DNA from: Chinchilla lanigera
Lineage: Eukaryota; Chordata; Mammalia; Rodentia; Chinchillidae
Direction of reading: 5' to 3'
Length of the DNA stretch: 64,000 bases
Assembly: GCF_000276665.1 (NCBI RefSeq)
Contig: NW_004955518.1
Location: 1,380,132 to 1,444,131 of the forward strand
Shown: piece after piece, positions 24,001-34,387 of the stretch
Layout of the letters: each line of letters begins with the position of its first letter
Numbering within the stretch: the stretch's first letter is position 1
Position numbers and translations under genes: made by a program
Notes under the pieces: generated by a model
What the model saw: only the letters and a program-made list of their open reading frames with translations
What the model was told of the DNA's origin: nothing
Databases searched by the model: none

Positions 24001-24224
24001 GCATACAAAGTTTTAGGTTCTACACCCAAACCAGCAATTTCCCTTGTCAAAAAATCCCAATGCTAACTTGTGAGTATTCATTCAGGCACTTTTCACTGGA
24101 TATCTGACTCAATCAACAGAAAATTCCAGAAACACTAAAAGAAGAAAGATAGTCCTTTTTCCCCAAGCAAATTACTGTCCTGTAGAGAGTTAGAGCTAAG
24201 ATGTCAACTCTAAGAAGGCGGTGG
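21046..24224. other. Unassigned DNA, possible MIR trace
   Basis: No gene supported. 21832-21848 is a short (CA)n. 22795-22915 (CTTCACAGATGAGAAAAACT) may be a decayed antisense MIR. 22360-22760 and 23130-23350 are more complex and GC-balanced, with overlapping short frames on both strands (62-74 codons), but no domain, splice structure or known protein is visible. 23440-23640 is also complex but unrecognised. Confidence 0.4.
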
Positions 24225-24420
24225 ATAAAAGCAGACTGGAATCAGACTGGTTGATGCATTCCTACTTCTCACTCCCTAGCTATATCACCTTGGCCATTGT
24301 ACTCAAACTCTCTCATCTCTGCTTTCTCATTTGCATATTTCTTTGGAGGCTGTTTTGAGGATTGAGCAAGGCAACCCATATAAGTGTTTGGTGCACTGAG
24401 AAACACATAAAAAGATCTTA
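24225..24420 (+). mobile_element. MIR SINE
   Basis: Follows the ancient tRNA-derived MIR consensus: GAATCAGACTGG, CCTAGCTATATCACCTTGGC (the conserved MIR core), CTCTCATCTCTGCTTTCTCA, then GGCTGTTTTGAGGATTGAGC. Highly diverged, as expected for a repeat that predates placental mammals. Confidence 0.8.
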
Positions 24421-25324
24421 TTGGCTGCATTAGTGACATCTGCAAGGAAAAAGTGCTTTAAGGTTTATGAGGAGTTGGAATTCTCTCTGTGGGGAATCAG
24501 GAAAGGTTCCGTGAGGAAAGTAGCACTTAACAGAAACTATGAACAAACATCATAATGCTTTTACACATAATAAGCCTCTTACAGGTATCAAGTACTTTAT
24601 ATTAGAAAACAGTAGGTCCACAGAATTACACATTGTTTTCCAGGACTTGGTGTAAAAGTGGATATCTACCATAAAAACAAAGCCTGAGAATGTCACAAAG
24701 GAGAAAATCTGTGCATTGCTATTAAGAAAGGTACAATATCGCACCGGATCCTGTTCTATTCTACATAATCCAAAATGACACCATGGTTTTTAATGGTACT
24801 TGGCAAGCGTACCATTTTTAAACTTAGCCTTAAATTTAAATCACAGGGCTTGTGACTCAAATCTCCAATGTGACCTTTACTGTGTATTGTTCAAGAAAAC
24901 ATGTCTGTCAGTATGAAGAGAAACCACACACCCTTTTACTTGGGGAAATATAATGAAAGAGGTATTGTTACAAGCACAGAGTGGCAAAATGATTGTGGTT
25001 GTGAGTCTTCAGAAGCAATGAAAACCAAGACTGTATTTTATTTGTATCATTCATTTAGAAATGTCTATCAGATTAATGAACATTCCTATTTCTCCTATAT
25101 TTTGGACTTTAATTCAAAAGAGGCTTGGCAGGAATTTCATCATTTATAGATTTAAAATATAATCCCTCAGATTATAGCCATTTTTCAAAAGCTTACAGAG
25201 CCATACTACTTTGTCCTGGAGAGACTCACACAACGTTGTGCTGAACAGAAGAGCAACAAGAACACAGTAGCGTCCATTCTCACCAGCCTTCTGTCTTCCT
25301 AGCCCTGGGTGTCTGCTGCAGCAC
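24421..25324. other. Unassigned DNA
   Basis: No gene or repeat family seen. The 82-codon frame at 24901-25149 has no recognisable motif and lies in AT-rich text, so it was not called. Confidence 0.4.
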
Positions 25325-25655
25325 AGCGCTGTGGTTTCCATTTGTCCCTTGCCAAAGTAATGTAATAAGAGGTGGGCATCTGACAGGTGAATGGACCATG
25401 AGGACTCCTTCCTTGTTAATGGGCTTAAGGCCTTTATAAAAGAGACTTCTTGCTACGTTTTGGTATCTGGCTCTTCTGCCTTCTGCCATAGGATACAATA
25501 TTCCTCCTCATGAAGGAAGGAGCTTAGATCCAGGGAGCTGCCTCACCAGAAAGCTAAGCCTACTAATATCTTAATCTTGGACTTTTCAGCCTCCAAAAAG
25601 GTGAGAAAACAAATTTTTATTCTTTATAAATTACCGACTCTATGGTATTTTGTTG
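25325..25655 (+). mobile_element. MaLR 5' LTR
   Basis: Sense MaLR (MST/MLT1-like) LTR: CTGTGGTTTCCATTTGTCCC near the start, GTAATAAGAGGTGGGCATCT, GGCCTTTATAAAAGAGACTT (TATA-box region), ATCTTAATCTTGGACTTTTC, TTATAAATTACCGACTCTAT and GGTATTTTGTTGGAGTAACA at the end. It pairs with the LTR at 26571-26895 around an internal region, so the element is not a solo LTR. Confidence 0.72.
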
Positions 25656-26570
25656 GAGTAACATCACATGGGCCAGAACATAGACAATTACCAGAGGGGT
25701 GAGCTGTTGTTATCATACCTGACAGTGCATAAGCAGCTTTGGAACTAGGGATGGGTAGAGGATGGAAGTGTTTGTAGTGAACACTGTGAGAATCTGGTAC
25801 TGCCATGAACAGAGCGTTCAGGACAACTCCAGTGAGTCTCAAAAGAAGGGAAAAACTGTAGGAAATGCCTCAGTTTTGTTAGCAATTATTCCAGAGGGTG
25901 TGGTCACTGGTAATGTTGGTTAAAATATGGGCAGTAAAGATTATTCTGATGAGGTCTCAGATGGGAACAAAAGCTAAAGTATTAGAAATTGCAGGAAGGG
26001 CCATCCTTACTGTAAATTTGCAAACAACTTGTTCTAGGACTTTCTAGAAGGAAGAACTAATGAGTAACTAACTAAGATATTTGGTGGAAGTAATCTCTAA
26101 GCAGCAAAGCATTTAGGGGGCTACTGGCTCATCTTAAGTGTGAGAAGAGACACACAATTTAAAGATGAATTTGTGGTTAAAAGAGAAAAGCAAAACAACA
26201 ATTTGGAAAATTCTCATCTGGCCACTAATGAATAAAAAACCTCAATATTCATGAAAGAAAACCAGAGGTGTGGCCATCTGGCCTTTGGATGAGAAATATG
26301 AGCATGCACAGCAGGACACTTGGCACCATGCATTGAGACCATGGGAGAATGTCCTCAAATGCATTTCAGATATCTTCAGGGATGCCGTGGCTATCATTGG
26401 CCAATGTGCCTCAGTTTCAAAAATGCCTTGAGTTTTATTTAGATGAGACTCTGGACTGTAGGCTTTTGAGTCAATGCTACAACAAGTTAAGACTTTTGGG
26501 GTAATGGGATGGAATGAATGTATTTGGCATGGAAGAAGACATGAATTTCAGGGAAGACTAAGAGCCGAAT
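25656..26570 (+). mobile_element. MaLR internal region
   Basis: Non-autonomous MaLR internal sequence between two LTRs, about 0.9 kb. Recognisable by CAGCAAAGCATTTAGGGGGC around 26102, AAATGCATTTCAGATATCTTC around 26357, and, before the 3' LTR, GTCAATGCTACAACAAGTTA, GACTTTTGGGGTAATGGGAT and GACATGAATTTCAGG, which match the end of MaLR internal sequences. It has no coding capacity. Confidence 0.7.
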
Positions 26571-26895
26571 GCAACTGTTTGATGGTGTTGTCAGTGGAAT
26601 GGCATTAGGAGGTGAGTGGGCCATGAAAGCCCATCCCTCATTAATGCTATTGAGCCTCTGATAAATGAACACCACTCCCAACTCCCTTTCAAGCAGCTCA
26701 CTTTTCTGTTTTCCACCACGAGAGGACACAGCATCCTCACCTCCCTGAGAACCATCGTGGAAACAGGCAGTAGCCCTTACCAAACAACTGACCCTACTAG
26801 TACCTTGATCTTATATTTCCCAGATTTCAGAACTAGGAGAAAATAAATCTGTCTTCTGCAGAAATTACCTAGTCTATGTTATTTTGTTACATCAT
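26571..26895 (+). mobile_element. MaLR 3' LTR
   Basis: Second LTR of the same element: GGCATTAGGAGGTGAGTGGG, GATAAATGAACACCACTCCC, ACCACGAGAGGACACAGCAT, ATCTTATATTTCCCAGATTT, AACTAGGAGAAAATAAATCTG (likely polyadenylation signal AATAAA) and TTATTTTGTTACATCATG. The first ~50 bases are deleted relative to the 5' LTR. The reading frames across it on both strands are not genes. Confidence 0.72.
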
Positions 26896-28991
26896 GAAAA
26901 CACAAAGATAGCGAAACTGTAAAAGAGAAGGTATCACCAGGCCTTCTTCCCCTTGTTTACTCTTTCCACTGAATCATGAAACACTATCTACTCTTTTTCC
27001 CAGGCATTCAAACTCACAGTATTACATTTTATGTACTATAGGGAACTTCTAGTAGGGCCTACTTGTAGTTTAGTCTAAAAAATGTTGAAAGAATCATCAT
27101 CCTATCAGAATTGTCATCCTATCCTATCTATAATGGTGATAAATATAGGAATGGAAAACAAATGGACACACAAAGAATTTTTAAAACGTGATTTTAGTTA
27201 TGTACTTCCACCACTCAACAACCTACAGGGTCTGTCTGTTTTCTCAAGGATCAGATTTAAGTTCACCATCAGGAATATCTGTTCTCAGCATCCTCTCCAA
27301 TACCAAACTATTTCTGACTGAAACTCTTAGATCAAATTATATTGTAGTGAATCTCAAATCAGGGAGGATATTCATCAGAATCTACTGAACTGGACTCTCA
27401 CAAGGAGAGGGCTCACTATATGCTTTATTTGCAAAATACTGCACAGGTGATTCAGAGGGACATCACCTGTTCAGAACTGCTGTGTCTCTGCCTCTAGGTA
27501 TTTCTAACCCACTTGTAGATACCTCAGAAGCCTCATCTCCCTAAGTGAATCTTTGGAGATGACAATAATATTTTATGTTTTCTCCAGGTTCTTATTGTAG
27601 AGTTAAAATGCTTTAGCTAGAAGGGAACTCCTGTGCTTCTGCAGGTGTCCAGAACACACAGCCATCAGGCATGTTATATCTGAACTATGCTGAGGTATAA
27701 AAACTCCTGAATTGACAATGTTTTAAAATTATAAAAATAAGACCTGAAAACACTGGGACAGTTTCCTTCATGTAAATGACTGGTTGAACTAAATGCTGGT
27801 GTGTGATTTTAGGGAGGCCTAAGTTCCTCAAAGCCACTTTCCTCACCACTCTCCACTACCTTTCACACTGATTAAGGGCTGGCCCCTGCAGACATCTGCA
27901 TTTGCAATGTATTCTCTACTCTGACCATTTCAGACACCAGCATTAAAATTTGAAAGCCAAACGATTTTTTTCTCCTTTAATTTATAAGCCATGCTAGAAT
28001 TATTGCTTGTAGCTCCAAAGTTAGATACCAGGCTTCTGATTCATAAGCAAGTTGATTATCTTCTCTCTTGACTTCTTTATCTAAATGTTTAATACTAGGC
28101 TAAAATTAAGTAGAGGTGGATGAGTAAGAAGTCTGACCTCTGTTCTGTCTTTGCTTCATAGTTCCCAATCAAAAAGCTACTCCACTTCCCACTTCAGTTC
28201 TTAAATAAGATATTCTTCATTCATTTTATGAGTTCCAATTTATCCTAGAATCACAAAAAAACCCAAAGACTTTGAAGTATCTTACCCTTGAGCATACAGA
28301 ATCTCAGTTCCTCCTACAGCCCTTTCTCTATCCTTTGCACAAGCTGCTCTTTGTCCTTGGAAAAGACTTGGCCCTTCTTCCTCTTCACCTAGAAACCTAA
28401 AGCAATGTCCTTTAGGATGCCCTAAATTGTATATTCCTTGTTTGCATGACATAACATCCTTGTGACTCTTCACCTACCCCTACCACCAACATGCGGCTTG
28501 GGTTAGCATATACCTACTGATGTTTCCAGAATTTGGATACGACAAAAGTTATGGTAAGTAACACCTCTGTTGCCCTTTCACTCTGTTGATATCACCTACC
28601 ATGTTATCAACTGCCCTATGGAGAGGCTGTTTGGAAAAGAAACAAGGGAAATTTCTAAACCCACAGCCAGCAAGGAATTATGGCCCTCAGTATCAGTGTG
28701 TGAAGAATTTAACTATGACAAGAAACAGCAAGTGAGCCTGAAGATCCACTCTGCTCCAGTTAGGCAGGGTTGCCCCAGTTGGGAGGACTATGGGCCTGGC
28801 CAGTGCCTTGATTTAAAGCCTTTGAGAGACCTGGAGCTGGAGTGCTACCTTCAGACTCAAGTGGTAGTATTACTGTTCTCTGAAGCTACAGCCTGCTGGG
28901 CTACAATGCAGACACACAGTCACTCTCCATGATCACATTAGCTCATTCCACCTATACCCTATTTGCGTTATTTCTCTGAAGAAATGTTACT
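26896..28991. other. Unassigned DNA
   Basis: No gene called. 27446-27471 has a small inverted repeat (CAGGTGA ... TCACCTG). 28570-28932 is an open 120-codon frame, but the protein has no recognisable domain, and the DNA (GTGAGCCTGAAGATCCACTC, GAGAGACCTGGAGCTGGAGT) looks like a decayed ancient repeat of an unnamed family. 27840-28200 shows nothing. Confidence 0.4.
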
Positions 28992-29555
28992 ATTACAGGC
29001 AGGGCTCTTTGGTGAGATAGAAGTGAGAGAGAAAAGAGAAGAGAGAAGGAGGGAATAAGGGAAAGGAAGGGGGAGAGGAAGAAGAGAAGAAAGGAGGGGA
29101 AGGGAGGGGGAAAGGAGGGAAGAAAAAGAGAAGAAAGTGGAGAGGGGATATGGGAGACAGAGAAGGGACTTATAAGGGGATTGGCTCAGTCAACTATAGA
29201 GGCTGAAAATTCCCACTGTAGGCTAGAGAATCAGGAAAAGCAGTAGTGTGGCTCAGTCCCAGTCTGAAGGTCTTAGAACTAAGTAAGCTGACAGTATAAC
29301 TCTCAGTCTAAGGGCAAAGGCCCAAGAGCTCATGGGGCTACTGATGTGAGTTCTGGAGCCCAGAGGACAGAGAACTCAGAGTTCTAAAGTTCAAGGGCAG
29401 AAGAAAAAGGGAGTGTCCAGGAAGAGCAAGAGCAAGATTCTACCCTTCTTCCACCTGATGTTTCATCCAGGCTTCAATCTGTTAGGATAGAAACTGTCTG
29501 CTTTACCAGCTAAATCTTAATCCAGTTAAACTGACACCCCAAATCGACCATCACA
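28992..29555 (-). mobile_element. ERVL (MLT2-like) LTR, antisense
   Basis: On the minus strand the LTR starts TGTGATGGTCGATTTGGGGT at 29555, as ERVL MLT2-type LTRs do, continues with GTCAGTTTAACTGGATTAAG, and ends near GAGCCCTGCCTGTAATAG at about 28992, comparable to the usual CCCTGACTAATACA end. Between them lies a purine tract (29012-29167, + strand) that occupies the place where MLT2 LTRs carry a CT/TA-rich simple repeat. No internal region is present. Confidence 0.65.
29012..29167. repeat. Polypurine (GA/GGGA) tract
   Basis: About 156 bases almost wholly of G and A on the + strand (blocks such as GAGAGAAAAGAGAAG and GGAAGGGGGAGAGG), with a few pyrimidine breaks. It lies within an antisense ERVL LTR and is most simply an expanded simple repeat of that LTR. 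Such tracts can adopt triplex (H-DNA) structure; that is known chemistry, not shown here. Confidence 0.9.
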
Positions 29556-29635
29556 ATAGTTACAACTGACTAGACCATAGATACTGTGGAACATACGACA
29601 CACACCTACTTATTGCATTGAATTATATATACTTT

Positions 29636-29816
29636 TGGGGGCATTATTAGGTATTGAACTCAGCGTCTTCATACTGAGCTTACACCTCAGACCCCTTTTT
29701 TAAAATTTTGAGATAGGGTCTTGCAGAGTTGGCTAGGCTGGCCTCAAATTTGCAACCCTTTTGCCTCTGCTTTGCAGAGTGCTGTTTGAAGGGGTGTACC
29801 ACCACACCTGGCTTAT
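29636..29816 (-). mobile_element. B1-ID dimeric SINE (diverged)
   Basis: Reversed ID part at left (GGTATTGAACTCAGCG) joined to a reversed B1 part (AATTTTGAGATAGGGTCTTG, GGCTAGGCTGGCCTCAAATT, GTGTACCACCACACCTGGCT). Same B1-then-ID order on the minus strand as at 11851. The B1 part lacks the 29-bp duplication. Confidence 0.8.
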
Positions 29817-29839
29817 AAAACTTTTAAAAATTCTAATAT

Positions 29840-29970
29840 GGTAGACTTAAAGCTCTATTAAGACAGGGGCCATTTTCGTTATGTTTGTAAACAAATCTAC
29901 AGTTCTAAGTATGTGCCTGGTTTATGACAGATGCTCAAGAATATGTGTCAAATAAACAAGTAAATGATTT
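29840..29970 (+). mobile_element. L2 LINE 3' end
   Basis: Matches the ancient L2 3' terminus: TTAAAGCTCTATTAAGACAG, TTAAGACAGGGGCCATTTTC, AGTATGTGCCTGGTTTATGA, GATGCTCAAGAATATGTGTC and the AATAAACAAGTAAATGA ending. Confidence 0.72.
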
Positions 29971-30004
29971 AGCTTCATAGCAGTGTTTTCATATCACCTT
30001 TATA

Positions 30005-30465
30005 GAAGAATAGCTGGGATAACTGTACTGCGGATGTCTGTGGTATATTGAAAGGAACAGTTAATGATTAAAATTTTTTTATATTCTGACCAAATTTGCA
30101 TGCTTATGTCTGGTAATCTGAGCAACTGATTTGAAGACAACAATATGCAATGGAACAACCATTGGTGAATTCCTACCATCTTATCTAGTGAAAATCTGTA
30201 TTAACTCTGTTTCATTCAATAATTATTTTTTTACTCTCTTTAATGGTTTGAACAATCTTCCATTCTTATGTCTGGTAATTGGAGCAATGTAGTTGAAGAT
30301 AACAATATGTAATATAACAACCACTGTTCATTCTTATCATTTTGTTTTGAAACCATGTATCACTTTTAATGTTCTTGGTGTTTTTGTTTGTTTGTTTGTG
30401 ATGTTGGTTTGCTGCTATTGTTCTTTTTTTTTTCTTTTACTACTCTCTTTAAAATAAAAGCAACA
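30005..30465 (+). mobile_element. Lineage-specific L1 3'UTR fragment
   Basis: Sister of 10220-10765. It opens GAATAGCTGGGATAACTGTA, then GGAACAGTTAATGATTAAAA, TTTGCATGCTTATGTCTGG, and ends ACTACTCTCTTTAAAATAAA. Internally a unit beginning CTTATGTCTGGTAAT occurs at about 30102 and again at about 30264, each followed by diverged AACAATATG.AAT..AACAACCA blocks, i.e. an imperfect tandem duplication inside the 3'UTR. It is 5'-truncated and non-coding. Confidence 0.78.
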
Positions 30466-30873
30466 GAGAAATTCCCAAACTTCTCACCGAATACAATTAT
30501 ATGTATCTTCAAAAAAGGAACAAATAAATGTTAAAATTATAAGATGCTGCACATTTTCTTTACCCATAGTAAAGATGTAGAGACAAATCATTAGAGACAA
30601 AAAGGGGAGATTTAATGGACTTTGAGAATAAAACTAGTGTGAATTCCAGAATTACACATTTGAAATTTTGTAGACCTCACTAGAGCTATTAGAAATAATT
30701 TTATGCCAGACAAATTTTAACTAGGAATATGTTTTTGAAGATGAATGTGGCATTAATGTTTATAATACAACAGTAAGGAGAAAGCTATAGCTAAGAGAAT
30801 GAATTATAATAACAGTAATCAGAAAAAAGGAAGGGCTAGTAAAAAGAAAATGTATAGAATAAAAGGAATTCCA
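30466..30873. other. Unassigned AT-rich DNA
   Basis: Nothing recognisable; it separates an L1 3'UTR copy from an ID SINE. Confidence 0.45.
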
Positions 30874-30954
30874 ACCAGGGGGGATATAGCTTAGCGGTAC
30901 ACTGCATACCCGGCAAGTACAAGGTCCTGAGTTTGATTCCCAATACCAAATAAG

Positions 30955-31020
<66 letters not shown>
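30874..31020 (+). mobile_element. ID SINE with (AAAG)n tail
   Basis: Sense ID SINE: GGGGATATAGCTTAGCGGTA (box A), GAGTTTGATTCCC (box B), AATACCAAATAAGAG, then an AAAG microsatellite in place of the A-tail from about 30955 to 31026. The flanks AAAAGGAATTCCA (30861-30873) and AAAGAAATTCCA (31021-31032) look like a diverged target-site duplication. Reverse-strand frames rich in Leu/Ser/Phe here are microsatellite artefacts. Confidence 0.88.
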
Positions 31021-31025
<5 letters not shown>

Positions 31026-31448
31026 AATTCCATCAATTAGATAAAATCAATAATGAGAAAAAAGATGCAGTCAAAGAGTACAAGAATATTTTGAGTCTGG
31101 GAATGGAAAATTGTACTAATACTGACAGAATGTGAATTTGAGAGGAAACGTGGGCTGTGTAAACATGCCCAAAGGAGTGGAGAGTGACAGTAGCTTTGCT
31201 TTGGGATATGTTCAACTTGATAAATGTCCTGATTCCTGTGCTTATGAATACTGAAAACTAAAGGTTTGATAAATATTTTTCCAAAGATCTTTAGAAAATG
31301 GCAAAGACGATGTCCTTAATATCTACAACTGGGGTATAGTTTATACATGGTAAAGTGCACTGATATTAAGTATAGTGTTCTATGAGTTTTGTCAAATATA
31401 CACTCCCAAGTAACCTACACACTAATCAAGATAAAGAACATTTCCATC

Positions 31449-31793
31449 TGTGGGGAACCATTTAGACTGCTTTAAAGCTAACGGTGTCTAACGACACACA
31501 AGGACCTGTGCTTGTCTAGTGCAGGGTGCACAGTGGGGATACAGCCATGTAACCATGACTTAGCGCAGGTAAACACACATGTGCTGGTTACGGAACTACA
31601 AAGCAATGTAAGCATGAGACAACAATCTGTATAAGAATAATACAATGAAGACACAGGCAGCTCTTGCTCTCTTGCATTCTCTGCTGTTCTCCTTCTTGTC
31701 TGCTGTTGTTGCTGATGTTTTACACACATGCATTCTTTCACCTTGGGACCTCACCCATGAAAATATCCCTTGGACCCCCTGAGCAGGCTGACA
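31449..31793 (+). mobile_element. Solo LTR (ERV2-like) with 5-bp TSD
   Basis: 345-bp element with TG...CA termini: starts TGTGGGGAACCATTTAGACT and ends CCCTGAGCAGGCTGACA. The flanks 31444-31448 and 31794-31798 are both CCATC, a 5-bp target-site duplication within the old L1. The start and the CTCTTGCTCTCTTGCATTCT stretch recall ERV2 (IAP-like) LTRs, but those usually make 6-bp duplications, so the class is tentative. Only one LTR remains, and the internal genes were lost by LTR recombination. Overlapping reading frames are not genes. Confidence 0.78.
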
Positions 31794-31845
31794 CCATCAT
31801 TCCAGACAGGGTCTTTCCCAGACATGAAGTTCTAATTTCTGTCAC

Positions 31846-32509
31846 TGTGGTGGATTAACTAATGGTCAACTTGTAACACCCAACTGAACTGAATCAGCAT
31901 GATTCTAGGTGTGGAAGGCTCACCTAAGGATTGTTGCCAACAGCATAAAAAAGAGAACTGGAGGGGAAGGTGGTTCAATGTTGATTCTCCTGGAGAAGCT
32001 TGTCATGCTGGCTTTCCTGATATGAACTCAGATGTTCTCAACATCAGAGAAGCTTGGGTCCTTGCTGTTGCTGAGGAAGGCTACAGTGTTCTTTGGGGGA
32101 GCTCTGGTCCTTACTTTAAATGTCACTTCTTGGCTCAAGTGCAGATCCCTCAGCCTGCTGGCACAGATTCTTCATTCTGCTGGTGCAAACTTTCTAGCTT
32201 CCACCACTCACCTTTGTGCCATCTCAGAGCAAGTTCTTGATACAGGTTTGCACGGGACATTGTCATGGGCTCTCAGCTTCCAGTTGGACTCATGGAGAAC
32301 ATTGCAATGAGCTCTAGGTCTTCAGCTGGACTCATGCAGGACATTGCAGTAGGATCCAAGCCTTCTGCTGATTCTTTGGGTCTCTCTACTGTATGGACAG
32401 ATCTCCTGCACTCTTTTGCATTTAACTCTTTGGGTGAGTATTATAAAATAATCCTGTAAGTTATGTGACTTGTATTAAATCTTTTCCCTTGTAAGCCCTG
32501 ACTATAACA
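31846..32509 (+). mobile_element. Solo ERVL LTR (MT2/MLT2-like) with 5-bp TSD
   Basis: 664-bp LTR with TG...CA termini, starting TGTGGTGGATTAACTAATGG and ending AAGCCCTGACTATAACA. The flanks 31841-31845 and 32510-32514 are both GTCAC; 5 bp is the usual ERVL duplication length. The middle holds direct repeats of a ~45-base unit (TTGGACTCATGGAGAACATT at about 32283, CTGGACTCATGCAGGACATT at about 32326), a known habit of MLT2-type LTRs. ATTAAAT near 32475 is a weak polyadenylation-like signal. The long frames at 31899-32240 and 32032-32310 lie wholly inside this LTR and are not genes. Confidence 0.85.
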
Positions 32510-34004
32510 GTCACCACAGAGAGCTTTGCTTGTATTTGTTAACTTTGTTAGCAGTATCAGCAGTTAATTCATGAGTATTATTCTGTTGATAAATGAGGAG
32601 TAGGCTATTATGTGAGTAATATCCTATTGTGTGACTATGCCTGCATTTATTTTCCATTCTCCTGTTGGTGGATAATTAGTTGCTATACACAAAGCTACCA
32701 TAAGCATTCTTGTACGAAGCTTTATGTTCTTATACAGGATTTTACATGCTTCCAGTTTTCTTAAGTATATAACTAGATGTGAGAATGCTAGGGATTAATG
32801 CAGGTACATATTTAAGTTTGTAACAGGACATCCTGTTTTTCACAAAGGTCTTTCCTATTTTATATCTGCACCAGCATGTATGAGACTTTCAGTATTACTG
32901 TGTCCCCATCAATATTTGATGTCTTCAGTCCTTCTATTTTTAGCTGTTCTAGTGGCTGGGAAGTGTTAATTAAATTTGCATTTTCCTCATGACTAATGCT
33001 GTCATTTTTATATCTTCAAATGTTTATTAAATATCCTTACGTATTTTGTGAATGTTCTGTTTAAGTAATTTGTAAATTCAGGAAGGGTATTTTGTATTTT
33101 AATTTAAAGGTCCTTCATATATTCTGGACTCTATTCCTTTGTCATATACACTTATAGCAGTTTACGTTCCCACTCTGCAGCCTACCTATTGACAACACCA
33201 TTTAATGAGGAGTTTAAATTTTTGTAGTGCAATTTACTGATTTTTTTCTTATAATGTTAGTACTTTTGGTATCCCAAGAAATAACTGCTAAGACATTCTA
33301 CTTTTTCATAGAAGTTTTATAGTTTTACTTGTGTGCATAGATCTATTACACTCTTGAAATTAATGTTTGTGTATGGTATGAGGTAAGTACCAGCTCTAAC
33401 ATTTATTTTGTTTCCATACTGTTAATAAATTGCTCCAGGAATTTGCTCCATTTCTTAACAAGCCTTTCTTTTATATCATGCAATTGCTTTGATGGCTTTG
33501 TGGAAAATCAATTGACTGTATAAGTGGGTATCTATTTACTGACAATACATTTGGTCCCACTGATTGATTTGTCTAGCTTTATGTAATATATTTTCTTATT
33601 GATACTTTTATACTAAATCTTGAAATCAGAGTGCTAATACCCTAACAATGGCTTCCTTTTTCTCAAAAATATTTTGACATTTCTAAGTTCTTTTATTTCC
33701 ATATAATTTTTAAAAACCAATTTATTAATTTCCACTGAAAATCATTTTTGACTATTTTTAATATATATAGTACTTTGGGAAAAACCAAAATCTTAACAGC
33801 ACAGAGCCTTCACTGTAAAGTATAATATATCTCCACTTATGTCTTATTGAAGTTCTATAAAATTATTTTTAATCTTCAAAGTACATGTAACAAACTTTTC
33901 AGTATATTACTTAATATTTTATGGTTTTCATACTACTGTAAGTGGCATTGTCTGTAATTTCATTTTGCTTTTGTTTAACAAGTAACTAGAGCCTTTTGAG
34001 AAGT

Positions 34005-34330
34005 ACACACATCAAAAAGGGTTCCACCCTCATGAAGAGTGTTTTATAAAAGGGCTAAGGGAACTAGTTTAAGCCTCTTTTGTTCTTCACCTAAACTATG
34101 TCATGTGAGTACAGTGTTCATCCTCTTTTGTCTTCCCTCCTCCTCGCTGTGAGAAGACACCATTGAGGGAACTTGCTGGCCTCACCAGGCACTGTCGCCC
34201 TCACCGGATATTGCTAGTACTGTGTTCTTAAACTTCCCAGCCTCCAGAACTATGAGAAACAAAACTGTCTTCTGTAAGAGTTATCTAGTACCAGATATTT
34301 TGTTATAGCACTACCAAAGGATTAAAATGA
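34005..34330 (+). mobile_element. MaLR (MST/MLT1-like) LTR
   Basis: Sense LTR text: GGTTCCACCCTCATGAAGAG, TTTATAAAAGGGCTAAGGGA (TATA region), CGCTGTGAGAAGACACCATT, ACTTCCCAGCCTCCAGAACT, ATGAGAAACAAAACTGTCTT and CCAGATATTTTGTTATAGCA. The 5' part is truncated; it abuts the end of the antisense L1. Confidence 0.78.
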
Positions 34331-34387
34331 AAGTATTCTCATTTCACAAAGAAATTATTTTCTATAGTTGATGAGACAGAAATAAAT

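Larger units (their letters stand above)
31265..33995 (-). mobile_element. Old L1 (L1M), antisense, split by two solo LTRs
   Basis: The reverse complement follows ORF2 C-terminal region and 3'UTR of an ancient L1. Pieces: 31265-31448 (GGGGTATAGTTTATACATGG, ending AACATTTCCATC), 31794-31840, and 32510-33995 (GTTGGTGGATAATTAGTTGC, ACTTTCAGTATTACTGTGTC, TATATTCTGGACTCTATTCC, ATAGTTTTACTTGTGTGCAT, CAATTGACTGTATAAGTGGG, CTTGAAATCAGAGTGCTAAT). Removing both LTRs and one copy of each target duplication restores the expected L1 order, which shows the L1 is older than both LTRs. Confidence 0.82.

Noticed and set aside
28570..28932. 120-codon open frame on +
   Set aside because: No recognisable protein motif, no splice context; the DNA resembles an unnamed decayed repeat.
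29012..29167. Polypurine tract as a CpG-island or promoter
   Set aside because: Contains almost no CpG and sits in a decayed LTR.
30955..31026. AAAG repeat as a CRISPR-like or regulated array
   Set aside because: A plain microsatellite replacing the ID A-tail; no spacer structure.
31899..32310. Two long frames (113 and 92 codons) on +
   Set aside because: They lie entirely within the ERVL LTR 31846-32509 with its target-site duplication and owe their length to the internal tandem repeat.
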